From positions 1,416,501 through 1,480,500 of the forward strand of contig NC_089444.1 in the NCBI RefSeq assembly GCF_026210795.1: 64,000 nucleotides of DNA, in the 5' to 3' direction. Below the pieces are notes generated by a model. The model was not told where the DNA came from and ran no database searches. It saw only the letters and a list, made by a program, of their open reading frames with translations. This DNA is from Rhizophagus irregularis (taxonomy: Eukaryota; Glomeromycota; Glomeromycetes; Glomerales; Glomeraceae). The position numbers were made by a program, and so were the translations under genes. Positions 1-11,110 of the stretch are shown piece by piece. How positions within the stretch are numbered: the first letter of the stretch is position 1; each line of letters begins with the position of its first letter.

Positions 1-227
1 AAATTTTTTTTTCATTTTCATCATAAAATTACGTTAATATGACTATCAATTATACTAAAAATAATCATGGAATTTTTTTTCAATACACAATTACTTTGCA
101 TAATCTTTATTAACTAAATTAAGTAATTAAATAAAAGTATTTTATTATTAAAATTCCAATTTAACTAAACCAGAAAAAGATAGTATGAGTTCTCTTTTTA
201 AAAATTTGTAATCCGATGCTTATTGAC

Positions 228-968
228 GAGCATCCTTATCCTGGGCCACGGTCCAGATGCTTATCCTGGACCAGCAAATCTAATTGGATGAGATTGTTTT
301 GTGTAACATTTGTCTTGGAAAAAAAAACAATTCGCGTTTTTTTTAAAAAAAAAGTTACGAAATGCCTTTTTTTAAAGCATTTAATACTACCGTTTTAAAG
401 TAATATGTTATTTAAAATTTGTATTTTGGTATGCATTTTATTAAACTTTATTAATAAATAAGTAAAATTGCATATATAACTTTATAAAAAAGGTCTTTAC
501 ATTATTTTTTACTGTAATTTTATTATTAAAATTATTTTAACGTTAATATCAAAACAAAAGTACAAAGTAATAGTATTATATTAGCTTTAAAAGTTTTGTT
601 ATAAATGTGTAATTTACAACCTTTTTTGAACAACTTTGCTTAACCCCAAAACTTAAAAAAAAAACACTTGATTTCCAGAATAATATCAATATATCATAAA
701 ACTCTTCAAAAAGAAAATAAAAAACATTTAGTATTATCATAAAACTACAATAAATACAATTAAAATTAAAATATACAAACTGAAATGAAATATGAAATAC
801 TAAGTACCAACATACCACAAAAAAGAATAGAGAAAGAGTGAAAGATAGGAAGAGTAAGAGATAAAATAAATTATGCCGGAGTTATGTAATAAAAGGGCTG
901 ATTAGCCAATCAAAAGTTGACTGGTCCAGAATAAGCATCTGGACCGGTGGATCAGGTTAAGGATGGCC
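228..968. mobile_element. Mutator-type MITE with 9-bp target duplication
   Basis: The element is about 741 bp with imperfect terminal inverted repeats of roughly 60 bp. The left end begins GAGCATCCTTATCCTGG and contains CGGTCCAGATGCTTATCCTG. The right end, reverse-complemented, begins GGCCATCCTTAACCTG and contains CGGTCCAGATGCTTATTCTG. A perfect 9-bp direct repeat, CTTATTGAC, flanks it at 219-227 and 969-977. A 9-bp duplication is typical of MULE elements. The AT-rich interior shows no transposase, so it is non-autonomous. The assignment to MULE rests on duplication length only. Confidence 0.75.
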
Positions 969-977
969 CTTATTGAC

Positions 978-1880
978 ACCATATACAGATCACGCTATAT
1001 AGTTAATGATATCAGGTGATCTTCATTTTAATAGTGATATTTCTTGTAATTGGTTGTTATGCTAATCGTGCTATCCTGGAAAGGAAGGAAAATTTTACTA
1101 ATTTGGTTAGCTCTCATGCGCTAAGTATAGGGTACATTTTTTATATTATTGATATTGATATTGAATTGATTGAAAATTAAATTATATATTATATTACCAA
1201 TACTTTTGTTTCTGCAAATAAGTGGTAAAATTTATGGTATATATCATACTCTTAGTAAAGGCCGGTCACTGGCCGGCCCTAGGGTATGACTCTAGTTAAT
1301 ATTATAGAAAACTAGGCGTAACCGTCGCGCTGCGCTGGGGATGAGACTATGAGAGTAATAATGAACACACTTATATTTATTTGCCATGCAGTGTGAATAG
1401 GTCTAGTTTTTACTATTATTATGATGGTATTAGTAGGAAATAAATATAATAAATTACACAATTTATATGATTATACAAATAACAATGAATTGTGTGCACA
1501 GTGTATGAAATACAAAGATAATTTTGTATAAGTAGTTTATTGTTACATTGTTACAAAAAAATCTCTTTTTTTTATCTTAAAAAAATTTTCATTGTAGCAT
1601 TAAAAAAAATTACATCTGCTACTGAAAAAAATACATATATTTTGTTATTATATCTCAAAGAAATTCATTATAGCAATCTATTGTTATAGAAAAAACATTA
1701 TCTCACTAATTATTAAATATGAAAAAAAATTCTGAAAAACTTCTATTGTCATGAAAAAAAAAAAATTCCCAGAAATATTAATTATAACGATCGAACTTGA
1801 TACAGCCTAAAAAATATTAATAAGAATCGGGAATTGTAAAAAAGTTTTGTTACTCTTCTAATACTAAAATTAATCGCCGT
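978..1880. other. AT-rich intergenic DNA
   Basis: No coding signal is seen. A small GC-rich imperfect palindrome at about 1245-1288 (catact...ggccggtcactggccggcc...gggtatg) could form a hairpin. Otherwise the sequence is A/T homopolymer-rich. Confidence 0.6.
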
Positions 1881-2440
1881 TGCGCCGCAGCATCGACCCA
1901 AACCTAAATGGTGAAAGAATGTATTTGGGAAAAAAAATTTGGAAAAAAAAGCCAAACCGAAAAAGGAAAAGGGAAAAAAAATTCGGATTGGAACTGGAAA
2001 AAAACGAAAAAAAAATTGAAAAAGAACCGAAAAGGAAAAAGAAAGAAAAAATAACAAAAAAATTTGAAAGAAAAAGAAAAAAAAAGAAAAAAAAATTGGG
2101 AAAAGAAAAAGGATAAAGAAAGAAATCGGTTTAAAAGGGGAATTTTTTGAAAAAAATAAGTACTGAAAAAAAAAGGATAATAATTCAGTCCAAAAAGACC
2201 AAAAAAAAAATCCAAAAAAAATTTTCAGTTTGGGAAAAAAAAACTGAAAAAGAAATGAAATGAAATGAAAAAAGAAATGAAAAAGGTGTTTCGAAAGAGA
2301 AAAGAGGAAATTTGAAAAAAAAAGAAAGAACTGAAAGTAAAAGATCAGTTCAAGAAAAAAAACAAAGGGGAACCGAAAAAATTTACTGTAGATTGGGTTC
2401 GAAAGGAAAAAAAAATTCTGATTTAAAATTTCATTAACCG
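1880..2440. repeat. Homopurine (A/G) low-complexity tract
   Basis: The plus strand is almost entirely A and G for over 500 bases, made of drifting gaaaaa/ccgaaaa motifs. Reading frames through it encode only Lys/Glu/Arg or, on the other strand, Phe/Leu/Ser runs, so I do not call a gene. Similar tracts lie at 25.2-26.0 kb (pyrimidine on plus) and 41.5-41.8 kb. Confidence 0.7.
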
Positions 2441-2818
2441 GAATTGGATTAGATGTACAACATGACTTACCGATCAAGTAGGTCTTCTAAATGAATTTTT
2501 TTATTAAGATTACAAAAAAAAAAAATTTTTTTTATCACAAAATACGATCAATTGTAAAAAAATTTTTATTAAAAAAATTTATTAACTAAATGTCAGCAAA
2601 AAAAAAGTCTATTGTCAGCAAAAAAAAAACCTTATAATCCAGTCTATTGTTGGCGAAAATAATTTTTTCCCAGTTGAATTATTTATTATTACTAAAAAAA
2701 ATCGACATTTATTTATCTACTATACTTATTAGTATTAGCGAAGTGTTTGTATTTATTACAGTATTAGTAATCAGCCCGGAATGTGCCGATCATGTTGACC
2801 GATCAAATTGTCCAAATT

Positions 2819-4383
2819 CTATGGCGCGCCGATGTGGACAGATTGGTATTTTATTAATACCAACTCCTGCTATTTAAATAATACTAGCTCTTGTATTTTA
2901 AAATTACTGATTTTTCCTAAAATGGCAATTCCTTTTTATATTATTAGACAGATTTGTATTTATTTAATACCAAATTTCTCTAATTAAATATTACCAACTC
3001 TTGTAATTTTAAAATTGGCAGATCTTTTTTCTTCAATAGACAGATTTATATTTTTTTATTGCCTCCTTTTTTCATTAGAAGATCTTTTTTCTTTAATAGA
3101 CACATTTGTATTTTTTTATTATTAGCTCTGATGATCATTTTTATTCGCTAAATCTCACCGCAGGTGATCCTTACCGCAGGTGATTTTATTCCGGCCAAAT
3201 TATAATTCCAGCTGGAGTTAATTGTGCAACCTAATAAAAAGTTTTGACTTTTTTAGTAACAATGTGGTATAAAAATTGAACCAATGAGTTCAGAAGATAC
3301 CCGTTTATAATCAAATATGCAGTTAAATTTTGTGTAGCCTCACTGCATAAATCACTTTACTTAAGAAATCTATTTCGTAATGGTCAAAAGTGGTCTATTT
3401 GACCTTAAAAGTGGTCAAACTTGACCTTATTGATAGTCAAATGACCATCAGTTGCCTTAATTGGTGGTCAAAAGTAGTCTATTTGGCTTAAAAGAGGTCA
3501 AATGTAACCATCAGCTACTTTAATTGATGGTTAAAAGTGGTCAAACGTGACCATCAGCTGCCTTAATTGATGGTCAAATATGCCCTCGCCTTTAACTACC
3601 AATTATTAGTATAACCAAACAGAAAATTTTCGAAAAATTCCTATGTGCTATATGACCACTTTCTGGGGTCAAATAGACCACTTTTGACCATCAATTAAGG
3701 TAGCTGATGGTCACTTTTGCCACTTTTAAGGTCAAATAGACCACTTTTGACCATCAATTAAGGTAGCTGATGGTCACTTTTGCCACTTTTAAGGTCAAAT
3801 AGACCACTTTTGACCATTACGAAATAGATTTCTTAAGTAAAGTGATTTATTCGGTGATGCTACACAAATTTAACTGCATATTTACTTATAAACGGGTATC
3901 TTCCGGATCCATCAGTGCAATATTTATACCACATTATTGTAACTAAAAAAATCAAAAACTTTTTATTAGGTTACACAATTGAATTTGGCTGGAATTATAA
4001 TTTGACCGGTGAAATCACCTGCGGTGAGATTTAGCAGATCTGCTAATGAATATAAATGATCGTCAGAGCTAATAATAAAAAAATATAAATCTGTCCGGTA
4101 AAGAAAAAGATCTGCTAATAAAAAAAGGGGATAATAAAAAATATAAATCTGTCTATTGAAGAAAAAAGATCTGCCAATTTTAAAATTACAAGAGTTGGTA
4201 ATATTTAATTAGAGAAAGTTCGTAATAAATAAATATGAATCTGTCTAATAATGCAAAAAGAAATTGCCATTTTAGACAAAAATCTGCCATTTGCAGTAAT
4301 ATTAAAATACATGAGCTGATATTATTTAAATAGCGGGAGTTGGTATTAAAAAATACCAATCTGTCCACATCGGCGCGCCATAG
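2819..4383. mobile_element. Foldback (long inverted repeat) element
   Basis: The left arm starts CTATGGCGCGCCGATGTGGA and the right arm ends with its reverse complement (TCCACATCGGCGCGCCATAG). The arms stay recognisably complementary almost to the centre near 3590-3640, about 750 bp each. Shared landmarks are TTTAAAATT...AGATCT blocks, CACCTGCGGTGAGATTTAGC on the right against GCTAAATCTCACCGCAGGTG on the left, and GGTCAAA/TTTGACC repeats near the loop. No transposase or clear target duplication is visible. Open frames in both arms are translations of the same repeat and are not genes. Confidence 0.8.
3676..3830. repeat. 63-bp tandem repeat in foldback arm
   Basis: A unit beginning GACCACTTTTGACCATCA recurs at 3676, 3739 and 3802 with exact 63-bp spacing (the last copy is partial). 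Complementary units (GGTCAAAAGTGGTC) lie in the left arm around 3380-3590. This tandem amplification sits next to the hairpin loop of the foldback element. Confidence 0.75.
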
Positions 4384-4641
4384 GCTAGGTGTTATATTAT
4401 ATAGATATAGATATAGATGATCAATCAAAATTTGACATTTCTTAATACAATGTATAGTTATTTATTAGTATTATTCATAACAATAAATATTCAGTTACAA
4501 GTTACAACTCCTGTTTCTAATTTTAAGTTATTGTCTCACATTGAACAGTTTAGAATGCCCTGTCAGGGACTAAGGCAACTTGTAAAAAAAAAATATTTCA
4601 TTCGAGTTGCAAATATGATCATATAGTAACTTCTAAATTAT

Positions 4642-7600
4642 TTATATTGCACAGTCTAAACATTCGCTATTAATATTATCATTACTATCATCACATTTTA
4701 GGTCATCCGTAAAGGAATTGAGTATTTGAGATGTATAAATAGCCCGAGGATGATTAGTTGCTTGGCCAACTATAAAAAAAGGAAGATTTGCTTTTCGATA
4801 TTCTTCTGCTTGTTTAAATGAATCATTATTTATATATTGATTCCAAGAAGATATTTGATCATATATTTCAGTTGCACATGGTCTTTCGTCTGGATTTGAA
4901 TCCCAACACTTTTTCATTAAGTCAATATAACATTTTGGTGCTTCTGGCTCATGTATTTTAGGTCTAGCTTTATTACAGATGTTTAATGCTAAAACCTTAT
5001 CATGTGCTTGATCAGCAAAAGGTTGTCTTCCAGTTGCTGTAATATACATAATCATACCAAAGCTATATATGTCCGATGCTTGAGTATAAGGGTTTCCTCT
5101 TAATACTTCAGGAGCTACATAAGGCATAACTCCATAAATTTTTGCTTTATTCATATTACCAACTTCTCTACACAATCCCATATCTGAAATATATGTTTTT
5201 TTGCGCAATACAGTAAATAATATATTTCCTGTATGGAAATCACAATGAACCATCTGTTTTTGATGTATTTCTTTAAGTCCCTTAATAATATTATTTAATG
5301 TTCGTATTTTATTATGCCAATTAAAATTCTTATGTTTTCCATTATCTATCCAATAATCATAAAATTTTCCTCCATCTGCATATTCAAGAACCATAATATA
5401 ATCTTTTGTATCTGGATTTTGAGTTATTCCATATATTTTAAGAATATTATTACTATACTTTTCTGTTGAATAATTTTGAACCTATTGAAGTAAAAAAAAA
5501 AATATTATTATAGAGAAAATGTTTAAAAAAATTAGATATATTAGAGAAATTTACCTCATTTAGAAATTCATCAGATATATCTTGTGAGTTATTTAAACAT
5601 TTTAAAGCAACCTTTTGATTTGGTTCTCTCGTATATTTGTTCCAATTATAATGTAATGGTCCATCCTTCCATATTGCTGAATATACTATAGCAAAACCAC
5701 CTTTACCTATTTCTTTAATTTCTTCAAACTGATTGTATGGTATCCATTCGAATACTATATCATTTGATTTACTAATTTTTAATTGCATTCCTTGAATAAA
5801 GTTATCAATTCTTACATTTTTACTAGTCCAATTTGTAAAATTTTGTTTTAAATAATCTATCTTACATGGCAAACACCATTTATATTGTGCATCTGTATAT
5901 ATATTTGCACATCTTATGCAATAATATCCTTCAAAGTTCTTTTCAAAATATCTATCATGAAGAACTATAATGTAATTATTTGTACTTAGATTTTGAGATA
6001 TTCCATACATTATAAGAGTATCATCATCATCTCTAATTGAATATTCTTTTATAGCCTATTAAATGAAAAATAAAATTATTATAATATTAAAAAAAAAAAG
6101 ATTAATTTAAATTAGAAATAATACCTTATTTAAAATTTTATCAGTTATATTTTGTGAGATATCTAAACATTTTAAAGCAACTTTTTTATCTGTTGTTAAA
6201 TCCCTTGCATACTCCTTTCTATTGCAATCATAATATAGTGGACCATCCTCCCATATTGCTAAATACTCCGTAGTAAAACCATCTTTGCTTATTTCTTTAA
6301 TATCATTAAACTTATTGTATGGTATCCATTCAAATATTATATCGCTTGGTTTATCAATTTTTAATTGCATTTTTTGGATGAATTCATCAATTTTTTCATT
6401 TCCACTAGTCCAATTTGTGAATAAATTGTTTAATTGACATGGCTTGCACCAATTATTTGTTACATCAGAATATTTTTCACCACATCCTGTACAGTATCCA
6501 TTTTGTAAAACTAAAATATAATCTTTGGTATCTGTATTTTGAGATATACCATGTATGCTAATAGTATCTCTAGAATTCTTTATTGAATATTTTTTGACCT
6601 ATATAAAAATTAAAGTTGATTATTATATAAAAAAAAATATTAAACCAAGAGAATAATTTCATACCTCATTTAATAATTCATCAATAATATTTTGTGAATT
6701 ATTATAAAAATATTTCAATGCAACTTCTTTTCCCATTACTCTAGACCATTTTTTATTCTGATAATCGAAACATAATGAACCATCCTTCCATATTGCTAAA
6801 TTTGTTATGTTAAGATCATTTTTGTCCATTCCTTTAATGTTGTCAAATTGGTTGTATGATATCCATTCAAATATTGTATCACTGCTGTAACCATTAACTT
6901 TTAGTTGCATTCCTTGAATGAAATTATCAATCTCTTTATTTCCACTAGTCCAGTTTATAAAATTTTGTTCTAAATATTCTATTTGACATGGCTTACACCA
7001 ATTAAACCTCGTATCTGTATATAATTTATTACATTTTGCACAATATTTCTCAAAATCTTCAAAATTAAGAACTAAAATATAATCTTTCGTATCTGAATTT
7101 TGAGTTATTCCATATATCTTGAGTATATTATTGCTGGACCCATCTATTGAATATTTTTTAACCTATTAAAATTTAACAAAAATTATTAATATTAAAGAAT
7201 TGTCTTAACCGAATTCATAGAAAAATTACACAGTACCTCATTAAAAAAATCATTAATATTTTGTGAATTATACAAACGTTTCAAAGTAACAAATTTATTC
7301 GTATGTCTTATATATTCCACTTTACTAAAACTATAAAATAGTTGACCATTTTTCCATTTCGCTGAATATATAGTAAAAAAACTATCATTATTCATTTCTT
7401 TAATTTCATTAAACTGATTGTATGGTATCCATTCAAATATTGTATCATTATATTCATTAATTTTCAACCGCATTTCTTGAATGAAATTATCAATTTTTTC
7501 ATTTCCACTGGTGTAGTTTATTCTTAAATTATTTATTTGACATGGTCTACACCAACTAAATCTTGTATCTGAATAATTTTTATCGCATTTTACACAATAT

Positions 7601-9373
7601 CCTCCAACATATTCAAACTGAAGAACAAGAATAAAATTTTTGGTATCTGAATTTTGAGATATTCCATATATATTAAGTATGTCACTAGGTCTATTTATTG
7701 AATATTTTTTAACCTATTAAAATGTTAAATTAATTATTATAATTAAAAAAAAATAAAATAAAATCATTTAAAGAAAATATTATACCTCGTTTAGAAATTC
7801 ATTAGTAATATTTTGTGAGTTATGTAGGTATTTTAAAGTAACATTTTTATCTGGCTCTCTTGTATATTTCCTTTCTTCATCATTATAATTTAATGGGCCA
7901 TCCTTCCATTTTGCTGAATATATTGTAAAAAAACCATGTTGACTTATTTTTTTAACTCCGTCAAACTGGCTGTATGGTATCCACTCAAACATTAAATCAC
8001 TTGGTCCATTAATTTTTAATTGCATTTCTTGAATGAAATTATCAATTTTTTCATTTCCACTAAATATAGAATATCCTTTTAATTCAAAACAATTGTCATT
8101 AAAAACCAAAATATAATCCTTTGTATCTAGATTGTAAGACATTCCATACATATGAATTTCATTACATTTAGCCTGTTATATATAATATGAAGAATAAAGA
8201 ATATGAATAATTGTTATATTTTATATTAGTTAAAAGTAAGTATTTAAATCATATAATCTCATACCTCATTTAGAAATTCTTTAGAATCATGAAAACATCT
8301 TAAAACAACTATCACACTTGATCCTCTCTTATATTTCATATCAGCTTCGTTCCAATAAAATGGACCATCCTTCCATATTGCTGAATACATTGTAGTAAGG
8401 TTTTGTTTACCTATTTCCTTAATTACATTAATTTCATCAAACTGACTGTATGGTATCCATTCAACTATTAAGTCATCTGGTTCATTAATTTTTAATTGCA
8501 TTTCTTGAATGAAATTATCAATATCTTTATTTCCGCTGGTCCAGTTTATAAAATTTTGTTTTAAATAATCTATTTGACATGATTTACACCAATTATAATA
8601 AGCATCAATATATACTTTAAAACATGCTGCACAATTATTATATTGATTATAAACTAAAATATAATCTTTTGTATCTGGATGTTGAGATATACCATATACC
8701 GATTTAATATTATTTTCTATAATCTATTTGGAATATAAAAAAATTCATTGTATTAAAAATATTTAAAAAAAAATTAAATTCATAAGTAATTATACCTCAT
8801 TGCTTAGAAATTCACTGGTGATATTTTGTGATCTATCTAAACATCTTAAAATAACTTTCTTGGTTGGATACCTCTTAAAAATAAACTCAGTACTAAAAAC
8901 GCGACAATTCGAAAAAATAAAAAAACCTTGTAATTAGCCCTATACAAGAGTTTCCATTAATGAGTTTGAAAAATGATGTTGTAATTTTGTACCTACCTAA
9001 CAATTTCACTATATAATGGACCGTCCTTCCATGATGCGAAATATGAATCCTGGTTTTTTGTTATTTTAATGTCATTAAACTGATCGTACGGTATCCACTC
9101 AAATACTCTAAAATCCAATGTAAAATGATAATCTATCTGGATTTTTTGAATGAAATTATCAATGATTTCATTTCCACTGGTCCAGTTTGTAAATTTTTTT
9201 TTCAAATAATTTACTGTACATGATCGACAAACAAAGGGATAAAAATCTCCACATTCCCGCCCAGTGTTTAATGTGTTGTGTTGAGATGGCGTTATAATTT
9301 TTCGAAATATTTTCTTGAATGAAGTCATTGTTTGCAAAAAGGTAATAAATTTTTGCTTGAAACTAGATACCAA
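4642..9373 (-). CDS. TKL-type protein kinase with seven tandem N-lobe segments
   Basis: Predicted exons, in transcription order: 9373-8997, 8871-8796, 8723-8265, 8172-7786, 7713-7237, 7162-6665, 6598-6125, 6055-5555 and 5481-4642. All have GT-AG introns. Exons from 8723 down to 5555 are multiples of three with phase-0 ends. Each N-lobe segment carries a WIPYN/WIPYS/WISYN-type motif, a KDG (KNG in one) and a strand with Lys or Arg at the VAIK position. Only the last segment has a canonical Gly-rich loop (GKGGFAIVYSA). The C-lobe exon has HCDFHTGN (catalytic Asp and Asn kept, HRD Arg replaced by Cys), SDMGLC in place of DFG, and VAPEVL. CxxC pairs precede most WTS-GN linkers. The ATG at 9373 is the most upstream in the first exon; 9328 is an alternative. 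It is probably a cytosolic signalling kinase. The substrate is unknown. Confidence 0.88.
5555..8723 (-). repeat. Tandem array of six N-lobe exon-intron units
   Basis: Six internal exons (167, 158, 166, 159, 129 and 153 codons) separated by 65-95-nt introns are paralogous to one another. Each begins with the alpha-C/beta-4/beta-5 half of one N-lobe (MYGISQN...DYILVL pattern), passes through a CxxC...WCxxC module and a WTSGN linker, and ends with beta-1 to beta-3 of the next lobe at FLNE. Gene duplication by whole exon plus intron explains the pattern. The 8172-7786 unit has lost its zinc-type module without losing frame. Confidence 0.88.
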
Positions 9374-9399
9374 TAAATATTGTTTCTCAAACTGAATTT

Positions 9400-10890
9400 A
9401 CCAATTGTCATTGTTAGTTTTAATTAATCGAACAAATCATGTACTGATGTTACGTTTCACTGGTGAATTTTCTACACAAATTATCATCATGTTAATAGGT
9501 GATACGACAGGACAAAATAATAATTACTGCATAAATATTATTTTAGAAAAAAATATTTTATGTATATGAAACATTGATTTTGGGTCCACAAATATTGTAT
9601 TTGAAAATCCTAGAACCAATCGGCTTGCCGAGTATAATTAGTTTCTTTTAATTCAATAAAAAAAAAATTGAAATATTAAATATTAAATGAATCGATTTTT
9701 TTTTTTATTTAATTATGTACCGTATTGTTTTTATTATTTAAAATAATAAATAGTTGATAATTTTGAAGTGATTTTCAACGTAAAAATATACTGTATAAAA
9801 AACACAATAATAGATTATTAGTAATTTTTTGAATTAAGAGTTAAGACATTAAATTTTTGCATTTTATTATTGACTTTTAATAATTCCGTTATAAGTAACC
9901 AAAGTTATATAGAAAATATATAGTGTATAATGATTTTGACATTTAATAGACTCATTATAAAAAATTAAGCTTGAAGTTAAATTAATGTTAAGCCTTTAAC
10001 GCTGTATAATACTCGTGAAATCCATCTGAATGATAATATAAAATTATTTTGATTAATCTCGGTCGTATCTTATACATTAGGTTCCCTAGTCACTGAACTT
10101 CCCACAAAGGAAGTCAAATGGGTTAGATGTCGTGTTTAATAAACCGGCATTACCGGATCAGCAACATGCAAGTTTTTTGTTTTTTTTTTGTTTTTTTTCT
10201 AAAATAAGCACTCCGAGATACAAACAAAAGATAGTTTTTGACTGTCGGGATTTTGAGTTTCGGATTTTGGACGGCACCCTGCAACGCTGCAAGGGGCAAA
10301 GGGTGCAATATCAAAGCGGGATTTTGAGTTTCGGGATTTTGGACGGATTATAAACAATTTATAGTTTCAACACAATTTTCAAATTGCAACCTTTTCAAAA
10401 TGACCAAGCACTTTCTTAAGAAATTTACAAAAGTTACGAAAACAAATATGGCGAAGCGCAGAAATTATTATTTTTTTTTTAGTAACGCGCATTTTTTATT
10501 TATATTATTTCAATTATACAATTTATAATATATATAAAAAAAATACATAGTATAAAATACTATCTACTAACTCCATATCAATTATGGATGTATTAACAAA
10601 GTTAATACTAATACTATTCTATTTCTATCCTAAAGCTATACTATATCCTCGATTAACTACAGTATAATTTTCGTGAAAATATTTTGTAATTTTATATATT
10701 ATATGATTTTGTAAATATACTATTCGAAGCGCAGAAATTATCTCGCCAAACATTGGATTAAGATATAGTAACAAATTCATAATAGAATATTATCGTTATA
10801 AATATGTATCAGAAATTTTTCTAAATTTCGCCAATATTTTACAATAATTAAATCTTAATAATAAACTATAATCCATTTTTTATCAAACAA
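9400..10890. other. AT-rich intergenic DNA
   Basis: No gene is seen. A short direct repeat, CGGGATTTTGAGTTTCGG with a following GGACGG, occurs near 10247 and 10318 around a small GC-rich patch. It is of unknown origin. Confidence 0.5.
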
Positions 10891-11110
10891 AAATTTAGGT
10901 GCAATTTTTTTTTTAAAAATTCAATATTTGCAAGTTCTAATCCATCATTTGAAGCTTGCTTATACCAATTTTCAATATTTATTTTAGTTCTTATACCATA
11001 ATCTTTTTAATAACAATATCCTAATTTACTATATATTGAGCGATTGGATCACCTCTACTTGCAGATTTTAAATATTCAATCATAGATTCGCTCGTACTAA
11101 TTAAAAGTTT
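10890..11110 (-). pseudogene. Sel1-repeat relic
   Basis: Minus-strand translation gives fragments resembling Sel1-like repeats: ASRGDPIAQY, then after stops WYKQASNDGLELANIEFL. The pattern A-x-x-GDP-AQY and WY-x-QA-x-x-G-x-x-x-A is typical of this repeat. Stops interrupt the frame and no start or splice model is possible. Further decayed coding-like sequence may continue to about 11400. In these fungi Sel1 repeats often follow kinase domains, so this could be a broken kinase tail. Confidence 0.45.

Noticed and set aside
1782-2477. Long open frames in the purine tract
   Set aside because: Only Lys/Glu or Phe/Leu/Ser homopolymer-like sequence, explained by base composition.
2647-4428. Open frames at both ends of the foldback element
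   Set aside because: They translate the same inverted repeat (ADVDRLVF-like on one strand) and have no domain.
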